A stretch of 33,611 nucleotides of DNA from Zoopage sp. CT-All (lineage: Eukaryota > Zoopagomycota > Zoopagomycetes > Zoopagales > Zoopagaceae), in the NCBI GenBank assembly GCA_004114245.1, contig QZWS01000050.1:1-33611 (forward strand). The letters are read 5' to 3'. Shown here piece after piece: positions 19,339 to 28,543 of the stretch. Made by a program: the position numbers and the translations under genes. Position 1 is the first letter of the stretch; every line of letters begins with the position of its first letter. The notes below the pieces were generated by a model. The model was not told the origin of the DNA. It was given only the letters and a program-made list of their open reading frames with translations, and searched no databases.

Positions 19339-19887
19339 ATGCCCACGACAGTGACTAACGAAAGCATGACGGTGGACGACGGCGGGGTCTTGCAGCGCAG
19401 ACGGCAGCGGCCGTTCATTGTGGCCAGCGCCACCACCGCCTTGATGCTCCTCCTCGCCACGACCCTGCATTTGATCAGCGCGGCTCCAATGCCCACAATT
19501 CTGCCATCGCCATTGTCATCCAGGCTTCCCGAGGCCCTTTTCCTGACCGCAGCTCCGCATTTTCAGCCCGCCGCCACGTACCTTTCGTCGCACGCCGATG
19601 CAATCGACTCTTCCGAAGACAGCAACACCAAGGTATCCATCACAAGGTCGGCGAGTTCCAAAAACGGTGTGATGGGGCACGACAAATGGACGTGGAGGAC
19701 GGTGATGCTCGAGTCCATGAGTCGGAAGAAGACGAGAGTGGCCAGGGCAGTGCCACGGTGGCAGAATCTGTCCGAGGACGGCGCAAACGGCACAAACGGT
19801 AGCGTTTTCACGGTCTGGAATCACGGCTACAACAGCACCAATGCGACGATGACGACGAGTGGTGGGCAGGACTGGCTGGATATGTAG
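19339..19887 (+). CDS. Orphan signal-anchor glycoprotein, 182 residues
   Basis: Single-exon frame 141 bp downstream of SMC4. Residues 1-32 are polar and end in a basic RRRQR; residues about 34-53 are a hydrophobic segment (FIVASATTALMLLLATTLHL), followed by a Ser/Thr/Pro-rich part and, near the C-terminus, a cluster of N-glycosylation sequons (NLS, NGT, NGS, NST, NAT). The basic-then-hydrophobic order suggests a type II membrane protein with its C-terminus in the secretory lumen. I recognise no family and there is no conservation evidence, so the gene may be lineage-specific. An upstream in-frame Met at 19246 gives a longer but less plausible N-terminus. Confidence 0.45.
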   Translation: MPTTVTNESMTVDDGGVLQRRRQRPFIVASATTALMLLLATTLHLISAAPMPTILPSPLSSRLPEALFLTAAPHFQPAATYLSSHADAIDSSEDSNTKVSITRSASSKNGVMGHDKWTWRTVMLESMSRKKTRVARAVPRWQNLSEDGANGTNGSVFTVWNHGYNSTNATMTTSGGQDWLDM

Positions 19888-20104
19888 TATCGGTAGCAAT
19901 TGGCATCGCAAGTGCGCATTCTTTGCTGCACATGGTCACGTCGTTGGTGCTGCCTGGTGGCTGTTGCGTGTTACGATTCTCATTTCATGGTAATGATATA
20001 GACTGTTTGTATTCGGCATATGGCCCGGTTCAATGGCCCGGGTCCATGGCCCTTGACGATGGATACGATGCACATAGACAGCGTTCATGAACAGAGTACA
20101 CGCT

Positions 20105-20655
20105 TCATGCTGACGCACTGGCCGCCTCGGGGACCTTGAGACTCTGTGGCTGCACAGCAGCGCCGGACGCCCTGCCACCAACGTCATACCTCTTGACAAT
20201 ATTCGCTGCATGCGGATGCTCTGCCTCGGGGAATATCAGCAGCCGCGCCAGCCGCCTCTCCCTCAGCCTATTCTTGGGCAGCATGCCGCTTACGGCCTTG
20301 CGCAGAATCTCCTCCGGCGTGCGCTCCATCATGCGCTCGAAGGGAACCTCCTTGAAGCCGCCGGGGTAGCCCGAGTGCGAGCGGTACAGCTTCTGGAATC
20401 GCTTCTGGCCCGACACGTGGATGTGCCGGCAGTTTGTCGCGACGATGTAGTCGCCCATGTCGGCGGCCGAATCAAAGTGCGGCTTGTGCTTGCCGAGCAG
20501 GACGGTGGCGATGCGCGATGCGACGCGGCCCAGGGTGCGCCCGCGGAGATCAACGTGGTGCCAGAGCCGTGCGTATGAAAGCGCATGCTATGGAGCGATG
20601 AATGCGCGGGCGGGATGGATCAGCGGCGGCATACATTCCCGACGGCTTGCGACAT
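20105..20655 (-). CDS. MRPL23: Mitochondrial ribosomal protein L13 (uL13m)
   Basis: Exon 1 is 20655-20635 (seven codons, MSQAVGN) and exon 2 is 20587-20105, with a 47-nt intron; 167 residues. uL13m is a protein of the large mitochondrial ribosomal subunit. The joined N-terminus closely follows yeast MRPL23 (MSQ.IG...LAFARLWHHVD), which confirms the tiny first exon. Further family blocks: LGRVASRIATVLLGKHKP, GDYIVATNC, KRFQKLYRSHSGYPGG, ILRKAVSGMLPKNRLRERRL and the HPHAANI motif. A short Ala/Ser-rich tail closes the protein. Confidence 0.93.
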
Positions 20656-21009
20656 TGCGGCAGGCAAGCGACGGGCGCATTTGCTCAGCCCACCGCTGCC
20701 GCGTGGCCAACCGCGGTGCTCCCCTGTGCATACGTCGCTGTAGCCATGCTATCCTGCACGATTGCGCGATGGTCATAGTCTGACACGTCATCGTTGGTGT
20801 GTGGGTGCGGGCGGGTGCGCTCTTGCTGCCTGGCGAGGGGGGCACGTGCCAGGGCGTCTGACAGCTGCATACCCGTTGTCCACGATGGTTGCAACGTCCA
20901 ATGGATGATGTGGCACGTGATTGGTGCGCAAGGTGTGTGGCCGTGCTGGCCGTCCATCCGTGACGGGGGCAGTCTCCAGACTTTGCTCGGCTCCCACGAC
21001 CTCGTTGCC
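20656..21009. promoter_or_regulatory. Divergent promoter, MRPL23 / isoaspartate methyltransferase
   Basis: 354 bp between two divergent start codons, the roomiest shared promoter in the housekeeping block. Two perfect CACGTG palindromes occur (20843-20848 and 20914-20919); the second is directly followed by ATTGG (20920-20924), an inverted CCAAT box. CACGTG is the site of bHLH factors such as Cbf1, and CCAAT of the HAP complex that drives respiratory genes in fungi; binding here is inferred. Confidence 0.5.
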
Positions 21010-21826
21010 ATGGCCTGGCGCTGCTCTGGTACGTCGCCCTCCCCATCTGCTGCACCGCCACACCGGTGTGCTCATTGCCCGCCTGCCTTTTCTGTCTCCA
21101 GCATCGACAAACCGCGACCTCGTCGCAAACCTCGCCGCCGCGAGCATCCTCGCCTCGCCGACCTCCGCCGCCGCCCTCGCCATGCTTGCCGTCGACCGCG
21201 CCCACTTTGCTCCTCGCAGCCCGTACTCCGACAGCCCGCAATCCATTGGGTACGGCGCGACGATTTCTGCGCCGCACATGCACGCGTACGCCCTCGAGCA
21301 CCTCTCTCCATTCCTGGATGCGACACAGGCGCCCAGGGTGCTGGATGTTGGCAGCGGGAGCGGATTCCTCACTGCCTGCTTCGCCCACATGATTGGTGGC
21401 CGTGGCCGCGTGGTCGGCATCGAGCATGTCGAGGCGCTGGCGCAGCGCGCGGGAGAATCAATCCGCGAGGCCGGCCTTCAGGACTGGATCGACACCAGCC
21501 GCGTCGTTCTCGTCACAGGAGACGGTCGCAGGGGCTATCCAACCGAGGCGCCATACGATGCCATTCACGTCGGCGCGGCTGCACCAGAAACCCCCCAAAT
21601 GCTGTTGGATCAGTTGCGCGCGCCAGGCTGTATGTTCATTCCCGTTGGGGAAAGGAAGGGCTGTCAGGCAGTGTACAAGTATGTCAAGAAGGCTGATGGA
21701 AGCGTTTCCAAAATACTGCTGTTCAGTGTTCAGGTGGGCTCGGTGTTTTGGCTTGCTGTGCTGACGCTAGGGCGCTAGTATGTTCCGCTCACCGATCTTG
21801 ACAAACAGGTCAATGGGGAATCGTAG
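21010..21826 (+). CDS. PCMT1: Protein-L-isoaspartate O-methyltransferase
   Basis: Exons 21010-21028, 21102-21733, 21779-21826; 232 residues (human PCMT1 is 227). The enzyme uses S-adenosylmethionine to methylate L-isoaspartyl residues of aged proteins and start their repair in the cytosol. The start MAWRCS and the end YVPLTDLDKQ match the human enzyme and settle both terminal exons. In between: DRAHFAP, SPQSIGYGATISAPHMHAYA (family signature), SAM motif I VLDVGSGSG (residues 86-94), GDGRRGY, PYDAIHVGAAAPETPQ and FIPVG. The first exon has 19 coding bases and the first intron, at 73 nt, is the longest in the window. Confidence 0.95.
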
Positions 21827-22017
21827 CGCCGAAGCGCCGGGCCCCACTCTCGCTCTTCTGTTGATACCTGGCACCTTGCAATGTACAGATCGATTTGCTC
21901 ATCAGAGACTCCCCCGGGCGACGATGAGCCGCGCAATACAGGCAAACATGCGAGATGTACCGTATCTGATTCCATAAACACCCATGCCAGTACCACTTCC
22001 TTTACTCGCGCGCAAGT

Positions 22018-22338
22018 CTAGGCATTCTGACCAGCGATACGTTGTTGACCAGCCTCTTGCTACGCAATCCCATTGCCGGGGCATTAGCCAACCACCATCC
22101 TCAACACAGCGCGCACATACCATCTCTCCCTGCTTGCCGTTCTCCCACTTGGCAAACTTGAGTCCCTGCTCGTCGCGGCGCTGCGCAACCAGCCGGGCAT
22201 CCTCCTTCAGTGAATTGCGGACCGCGCGTGCGCAGATCTGCGAGTACTGCAGGTATCTAATCCAGCCTCGTCGTCAGCGGCATGCATGGCTTCCGCGCAC
22301 AAGTACGAGATTTTAGCGGTGCGCCAGGAGAAGGCCAT
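22018..22338 (-). CDS. ATP15: Mitochondrial ATP synthase epsilon subunit
   Basis: Three small exons on the minus strand: 22338-22307, 22256-22121, 22059-22018; 69 residues, right for the family. The subunit sits in the central stalk of F1 with gamma and delta. The joined N-terminus MAFSWRTAKISYLQYSQICA and the segment SLKEDARL...RFAKWENGKQGE-like end are typical of fungal ATP15. Introns are 50 and 61 nt, GT-AG, phases consistent, with CTGAC or CTAAT branch-like sites. The last exon supplies 13 residues and the stop. Divergent from OST2, 93 bp apart. Confidence 0.9.
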
Positions 22339-22431
22339 TGCGAAGATGCTGCTGGATGTTGCGCTGCAAGTAAAGGCAGAAAAAGGCCAGTGGCCGGTTC
22401 TCGCGCATCGCCATCCTCTCCCGCGAAGAGC
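22339..22431. promoter_or_regulatory. 93-bp divergent promoter, ATP15 / OST2
   Basis: The sole space between the two divergent start codons; no clear TATA or CCAAT element seen. Confidence 0.5.
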
Positions 22432-22927
22432 ATGGCCAAGAAGGACGCCCGACGGGCTTCAAGCGCCTCAGCAACCCAGTCCCAGGCGGTGCTCTCATCG
22501 TCGGACTCCGCCGTGGGCGCGAAAGCTGCTGCATCGGCCCCATCAGGCTCAGTCCTCGGCGCTCTCTGGTCGAGCTACTCTGCCAGCACCTCGCAACGGC
22601 TGCGCATGATCGATGCATATCTCGCCTTTACAATGCTCACCGGCGTTCTTCAGTTCGCGTACTTGTGTATTGTGGGTGCATACCCATACAACGCATTCTT
22701 GGCCGGGTTTGGCTCCTCCGTGGGCAGTTTCGTGCTCGCCGCCGTGCTGCGCATCCAATCCAATACCCAGAATCGCGAGTTTGCCCGCGTTGGAATATCG
22801 CCCGAAAGGTTTGCTATATTGTCGCTCTATCATACGTCTGCGGCTGACATGCTTGTGTAGGGCGTTCGCAGACTTTGTATTCTGCAGCATCGTTCTCCAC
22901 CTCGCCGTTTGGACATTCATGGGATAA
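22432..22927 (+). CDS. OST2: Oligosaccharyltransferase subunit Ost2/DAD1
   Basis: Exons 22432-22808 and 22861-22927 with a 52-nt intron; 147 residues. DAD1/Ost2 is a small membrane subunit of the complex that transfers glycans to Asn in the ER. The DAD1 core is clear: QRLRMIDAYLAFTMLTGVLQFAY, VGAYPYNAFLAGFGSSVGSF-type segment, LRIQ, the invariant GISPERAFADF spanning the splice junction, and a last membrane helix ending FMG. The core is about 110 residues; an N-terminal extension of about 35-40 Ser/Ala/Lys-rich residues precedes it. Start chosen at the first ATG in the open frame after the ATP15 promoter side. Confidence 0.93.
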
Positions 22928-22985
22928 TTCATGTACCCGCAAATGAAATCCGATTGATTACAAGGCAGCTATGCTTCATTGATGT

Positions 22986-25170
22986 TTAGGACTTGATTTT
23001 CTTCACTGGCGCTGAGCCTTTGCTGCTCACGTCGAATCCTGCCGCGACTTTTCGCTTGACCTATCAAACGTAGTTAATAACCACAGCATTCACAAAGACA
23101 ACCCACCGAGTTGACAAGCATCTTGAGGCTATTCTGGCCGTCCTTGGTCCCGCCTGTCGCGCTGGACCACGAATCCTCGACATCATCCACCGAACGCAGT
23201 CGCTTCTGTCGCTCGCCCAGCAACTTGCCCATCGCCTTGGTCTTCTTAAATTGCGGATTCGTCGGATCGATGGCGAAGAGATGGGATTCATGGAGCGCCT
23301 CGAAACGAGGGTCGACGGTGTCGATCTCAAAATCATCTTGTACACTGGCGTTGCCATTCTCCCCCTTGGCCGCCTTGCGCAGCTTCTTGCCTGCTCGTTT
23401 CTCCTCACGGATAATCTCCTTCATGTCAAAATGCTGTCGCTTCGGCTGGCCCGGTGCAGACGGGACGTCATCGTCCATGAGCAGCTCGAGTTGCGCACGC
23501 TCCTTGGCCTCCTCTTGTCGCTGGTCTCGACGAGCCAGTCGCTCCGATTTCGTCAGCTTTTTCTTCTTGCCTCCTACACCAGCGTTCAGCCCACGATCCT
23601 TTGACGGTGCTTGGTCATCATTGTTGAATAGTGGCTCCGCTTCGGAGCCGTCGTCGGAAAAGGCCACTATATCATCGTTGCCACCGCCCTTTTTCTTTTC
23701 ACGGCGCTCGCGTTGCTTTCGCCTATACTTCTCAATCGTCGTTTCTTCAACCTCCTCCACGTTCCGCTGCGCAAGCATATCAGCGGCACGAGTACTCAAT
23801 CCTGGGGCAAACGTGATCTCCATATCCTCCTCGTCCAAATTGCTCTCTTCCCCATCCTCACGCTGGGCCTCCTCGAGCAGCTTGCGATATTTGGCCCGCA
23901 TCGCTTCAATATTCTCCTTACCCTCCTCCTCCTCTTCGCTATCCTCCGCGGATGACGTGGCAAGATAGGCGCGGAAATCCATGTCCTCAATGTCCTCTTT
24001 TTTCAGGCTCCGTCGTGTCACGGTCATGCGATCGGGATCGTCTTGATCCCAGGTCAACGTCACCTTGCTATGTTGCAGCGCGGCAGTGGTATATTTCGTC
24101 GGCTTGTATCCCTCGGGTACCTGCTTGCACACCTCGCGAGGCTCGTTGTCATCAAATGCTGTGTCATCGGGAATGAAGCGCAGGTCAAACATATTCGCTG
24201 ACGACTCGTACTCGGTGCCATCACAAAGACTGTATATAGCTCGTGCGCATAGCACCGAATTGCACTCGACCACGGCATAGTAATACCGCAAGCGCTCCAG
24301 TTGGTATCGACGAAGAGCATCTTGGTTGAATTCCTCGCCGTCGTCATTGTTGAGCAATTCCTGCTTGATTTTCTCTTCCTCCAACTCGGACTCCTCGTCT
24401 GAATCGTCGCCAGCATCGCTTGCTGTTTGAAAAATGTCCTTTGGCGGCCCCTCCTGCGCCTCGACTTCCATGCGCTCCTTTCCAAAGGCCGACGGATATA
24501 TCGTAACCGACTTGATGACGCCACTGGCCGGCTTGAACGCGTTCAGTGTAGCGAAGATATCCACAGCCTAGAGCGAGTTAGAAAACTAGTAGCAGTGAGA
24601 CTATAGCGCTACTTTGATGTGATCCCAGTCCATGTTGACGACGGCTAATCGCCGAGTCTCGTCGCCCACGGGAACGTCCACAACAGGATCATTATCATCC
24701 CCCAAAGCATCCTTTCCAAGTGCATTCAATCTCTCAGAGGCCGCTGGATATTCTTCGTCGTCGTTGGATTCATCCTCGGACAGTGACGCATCCGTGGCTA
24801 CACCTTCGCTTGATGACGACGAGACGCCTTCTCCGCGCATTGGATCGTAGTTCGGTCGATGATTGTCCTCCTCCGACCCGCCAGCCTCATCCTCCGATTC
24901 TTCTATCTCATAGAAACGCTCCAGCGCCTCCTTCTGCCCAGTCTTGATCTTGCGCCCGTACTTGTCCTGCTTGGCTATTCAATTGACGCGATGAGCAACC
25001 GCACACGCCATGAACGAAATCCACCTACGCAGTGCAGAGAAATCCTTGACATGAAGCATGTCCTTGAACCTGGCATCGACCTTGATGCGGTTCTCGGTGT
25101 GTTTGGGGCGACGGAAGCGTGGGTCCGAGTGGATGCGGCCAAACCGCGGGTCAGACGTTACCGCTTGCAT
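22986..25170 (-). CDS. ESF1: Pre-rRNA processing protein Esf1
   Basis: Exons on the minus strand: 25170-25029, 24974-24613, 24567-23107, 23060-22986; 679 residues. Esf1 is a nucleolar factor for 18S rRNA maturation. Family marks: SDPRFGRIHSDPRF at the N-terminus, RIKVDARFKDM, KYGRKIK, ETRRLAVVNMDWDHIKAVDIF, GVIKSVTIYPSAFGKERM, long acidic runs, RLRYYYAVVECNS and the C-terminal NUC153-type segment DPRFEALHESHLFAIDPTNP, with a final ML-VNSVKRKV. Introns are 54, 45 and 46 nt, all GT-AG. The ATG lies only 43 bp past the stop of ERH, so the pair may share read-through transcripts. Confidence 0.93.
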
Positions 25171-25213
25171 TGGCTCCCGCGCAGCGCCCAAATCCTTCGA
25201 CGCACGCACCCTC

Positions 25214-25594
25214 CTAGCGCCGTCCGCCGCGCCCGCCGCTGTGGGGTGGCCCATGCTGGTATTGTTGCTGCTGCTGCTGCTTAGCCACCCTAACCAAATG
25301 CTGCTGGATTCTCTCCTTAATCCAATCCTTGTCCCGCGGCACATACGCTTTCTGTGGCGGCTCGTAGACCATTGCGGCCAGCTCGTGCGTGGTCTCGACA
25401 AAGGTATAGAGATCCTTCAAGTCGTACGTGATGTTGGGCTTGTTGGGATGACGCTGCTTGAGTTGCTCCTGGAACGAGTCGATTACAGACTGCACGGCAT
25501 CGACGAGCGTCGGGTATTCGGCCCAGCTGCGTGTCGCACGGTCCGCGGTCGTCTGGATAAGCAGGATGGTGCGTGCGTCGGTGGAAATACAGTA
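25214..25594 (-). CDS. ERH: Enhancer of rudimentary homologue (start exon unresolved)
   Basis: The frame from 25594 to 25214 (126 codons plus stop) encodes an ERH protein: TILLIQTT, RSWAEY, a helix with VIDSFQEQLKQ, ITYDLKDLYTFVE, LAAMVYEPPQKAY and DKDWIKERIQQHL, each matching human ERH. ERH is a small conserved partner of RNA-processing factors (Mmi1 in fission yeast). It has a Gln run and a Gly/Arg tail (HSGGRGGRR) not found in the human protein. No in-frame ATG precedes TILLIQ; a possible 3' splice site (CATAG) ends at 25595, so a tiny start exon probably lies upstream, inside or near the end of the La gene. I could not place it. Confidence 0.82.
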   Translation of the reverse strand, partial: YCISTDARTILLIQTTADRATRSWAEYPTLVDAVQSVIDSFQEQLKQRHPNKPNITYDLKDLYTFVETTHELAAMVYEPPQKAYVPRDKDWIKERIQQHLVRVAKQQQQQQYQHGPPHSGGRGGRR

Positions 25595-25611
25595 CTATGC
25601 GTTCATGAGAT

Positions 25612-26972
25612 TTATATTCCATCCATGTCTTGGTCGAATCGGACGTGGGTACTCGGCAATGCGGCCTTGACGAACGCGGCCTTGGCGACCGTCAGTCTGT
25701 CCCCAGCTGCTGTCGGACTCTTGCCCTTCTTTGGCAATGTCTTCTTTGCTTGGTCACGAAGCGCCTTTTCCCAGTACAACATCTCCTCTTGCCCTGCTAC
25801 ACGACGAGCCTGCATCACGGAGCGCGTATCATCGGTGAGAATCGTCGCGCCGATACAGTCCTTGCCGTCCGTCTGGCATATCCTCGCCTGCGGCGTATAG
25901 TCTCGTATCGCGCTGGCAGCATCCTCTGCAGTTTTGAAGCGCACATACGCCGATGTCAGACCTCGTTGATAGTCAACATATTCCACCGCAGCGGTGCGAT
26001 CAAACATTTCCTAATGGCTGTTGAGCATCGCTGGGCGAATCTATCCAGCTGCACACCTTGATGACGCCACGATTGGTCTCGGGGTGTAGGCCGGTCACTC
26101 GAACGATTACGCCGCGCGGGTAGCCAGCATCATCGTCCTCGGAGACACCCGATGCCTCGCTGGGAGGGATTTCCTCAGTGACATGGTCTGCTCCCTGGCC
26201 AATACCTAATTGAGGCGTGTCGCCAAACTTGCGCCGTTTAAATCTAATTTGACGAGCTGCCGCCGCTGCTTTTCGCGCAGCGTCCTGTCGCGCCAAATAC
26301 TCCTCCTTTAGGCTCACCCAGCGATTCTTTCCGATGGCGTTGATGAGCACATCGGGCGCAATTTCGCGTCCTGCAGCAACGGTCTCAATGAGTGTCATAG
26401 CGGCCGAAACTTCTCTATACTCGATCCAGCAGTGGCCGCTAAATCCCTTGGTGGCGTCTCGGGGTCTGGTACCGACCACATCTTCGATGGATAAAATCTC
26501 GCCAAATATGCTGAATGTCTGCCGGACCACTGCCTTGTCCTCAAACTTTTTTCCTAGCCCTTCCTATTGTTGTAGAGCTTAAGCCTACAGGGGCGCGGTG
26601 GAAGAGTAGCGAACCACAAAGACGGTGCGCGAACTGCGCTCAAGCAGTCGTGTTTGCGCCGAGACGTACAATGAGCGCCGCTTGACGCGTTCACCCGCAG
26701 CATCGACCTACGCAAGCAGCCTCCGTCAGAACGCAGAGCCATGGCAATCGCATACTGACCGCCAAATCGGGATCAGTGTGCAGCTTGCCCATCAGCACTG
26801 CTCGGTCAACGCCCGCGGCATTGACGCGATCCAGCAGCCAGCCCAAATCGACCCACCCGGAGGGATCAGCCTCGACGCGCATCCGGACGTCGTCATAGAG
26901 AATCATCGACTGGTCGTTGAGCGATTTCCGCAGCAGCCCCAGGACGGCATCTGTCCGGGAGGAGGCATCCAT
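25612..26972 (-). CDS. La-type RNA-binding protein with second C-terminal RRM
   Basis: Exons on the minus strand: 26972-26760, 26707-26615, 26563-26057, 26010-25612; 403 residues. La proteins bind the UUU-OH 3' end of new polymerase III transcripts. The La motif is at residues about 8-75 (LRKSLNDQSMILYDD, GWVDLGWLLDRVNAAG), RRM1 from about 98 (TVFVEGLGKKF across the splice, FSIFGEILSIEDV, FSGHCWIEY), the basic helix VSLKEEYLARQDAARKAA follows, and a second RRM of the La/LARP7 C-terminal type starts near 250 (GVIVRVTGLHPETN, then VEYVDYQRGLTSAYVRF). Budding-yeast Lhp1 lacks that last domain; human La, LARP7 and fission-yeast Pof8 have it. Genuine La or a LARP7/Pof8-like telomerase protein are both possible. 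Confidence 0.85.
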
Positions 26973-27084
26973 GTCCGTCTAGACCATCGTTGGGCATTTA
27001 GTACAGTTGCACGATAAGACTCGCCTTGCACTTTCGTGGGCGAGCTGAGCCAGCAGTCACATTATTCAGACACGCACTTCACGA
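26973..27084. promoter_or_regulatory. 112-bp divergent promoter, La protein / OTU protease
   Basis: Space between two divergent start codons. No clear core element recognised. Confidence 0.45.
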
Positions 27085-28318
27085 ATGGACGAGCTCCTTG
27101 CCCGGCACCGCAGAGAGCAACGCGATCTTGTCGGTCGCACCACGGCACTGAAGAAATCTGCACCCAAGGGGGATAAAAAGCGACGCAAGGAGATTCAGGC
27201 TGAGATCGATGCGATGGAGACGGAACTCCGCGCAAAACATGCGGCCGAGGTGTGTGCGTTGGAGACAGCTGGATGTGATACGGAGGCGGTGGTGGGATGT
27301 GATACGGAGGCGGTGGTGAGGCTGACATTCATAGACACCGGCGGCACAAGAGAAGGTTGTCGACGAACACGACGATGTTGTCGCGCCTGCCGTCGACTCG
27401 TCCTTATCAGTAGGCAATGCGGCAGATCCTGGGAAGAAGTTAGGACGACAGCAGAAACGAAAGGTGCTCTAGCTACCATGTAGTGTATCGAGTAACGTAT
27501 TCTTGGTTGGATAGGCTCGACAACAAGACAAGATCCAGCAGATGCAGGACGCGGCGGAAATAGAAGCCGCGGGTATGACCGACTATCGGGCATTAGAAAA
27601 CGAAAGGATCGATGGCCTGGCGAGCGATTCTGGGCGTATCGTCTACCAAGTGAGTGTGCTGGCATGCTTGTTAATTTTGAAACTGATTCGACGATCAAAG
27701 ATATCTGCCGATGGCCATTGGTGTGATCTCCATGCTTCTCTTCTTTGGCATTTTCCACGTTGAATTGGTTATAGTCTCTACAACGCCATCGCCGACCAGT
27801 TAAACCTGATCAAGTCTGCAGATTGCGCAGCGTCGACATCACAATCTGCCAGGAGCGTCCGAAGCACGACGGCTACATACCTTCGCGCCCACCCGGACCA
27901 GTTCCAGCCCTTCCTTACCAGCGACTTTGGAGACAGTTTAAACGATAGCGAGTATGCTGGATACTGCGACGATGTCGAGTCGACGGCTACCTGGGGCGGA
28001 CACATCGAGGTAGGTGGATCGCGGTGGCCAAATATTGAGCTCGTATGCGTAGATCGTTGCGTTGTCTCAGACGCTTCACCGCCCCATCCATGTTGTTCAA
28101 GCAGATCAAGGCGTTATGGTTGTCAAGCCGCAAAGCACGGCAACCAACGCGTCTCCGCTTTGGATCTCGTAAAAGCCTCCAATCTTATCCACATTGCTCA
28201 ATCTGCTAGGTACCATCAACATGCTTATGGACTCGGTGCCCACTACAACTCCCTGCGGCCGTTCCCTGCAGCAGTACTAAACGGAAGTGTAGACTGTCAG
28301 GGTGGGAGTAGCATATAG
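27085..28318 (+). CDS. OTU-domain deubiquitinase (OTUD6 type)
   Basis: Exons 27085-27291, 27335-27463, 27515-27649, 27701-27720, 27775-28009, 28053-28168, 28210-28318; 316 residues, as in OTUD6B. OTUD6-type enzymes are cysteine deubiquitinases linked to translation. The N-terminal coiled region (LLARHRREQRDL, KSAPKGDKKRRKEI) and QQKRKARQQDKIQQM match OTUD6. The catalytic loop is ISADGHCLYNAIADQL with Cys164, the family's YCDDVESTATWGG segment follows, and the end HAYGLGAHYNS holds the catalytic His292. The codon of Cys164 is split by an intron. The first intron's 5' site lies in a 23-bp tandem duplication, so its exact position (27292 preferred) is uncertain. Confidence 0.9.
27270..27316 (+). 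repeat. 23-bp tandem duplication at first intron of OTU gene
   Basis: The word GGATGTGATACGGAGGCGGT plus three bases is present twice, back to back and identical. The first copy is read as exon (GCDTEAV), the second falls in the preferred 43-nt intron. The duplication provides two equivalent candidate 5' splice sites. Confidence 0.8.
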
Positions 28319-28543
28319 AGCAAAGTACATGACCATTGTCACTCTCGTTTCCACGACAATCCACCTCTGCTTTAATGCGCTGCAAACGAGCACAATTTCA
28401 GAGACCCACCACAAGAAGCTGGTGCATGCAGTACTTTAAAACCGCCAAGATGAGCGGGATGGAGTCGCAAACTCCAAGACCGGAGGTCGCATTCATCACT
28501 TTATGCATAATATATAGACACGACACGATCCACGCCCATATGC

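Noticed and set aside
20794-21696. 300-residue Arg/Pro-rich frame overlapping the isoaspartate methyltransferase
   Set aside because: Different frame from a clear PCMT protein; composition is typical of a GC-rich shadow frame.
23111-23968. 285-residue plus-strand Ser-rich frame over ESF1
   Set aside because: Antisense of the Glu/Lys-rich ESF1 region, whose complement always reads Ser/Phe/Leu.
25317-25622. ERH start at 25622 with an intron ending at TTATCCAG
   Set aside because: That splice would delete TILLIQ, the most conserved part of the ERH N-terminus.
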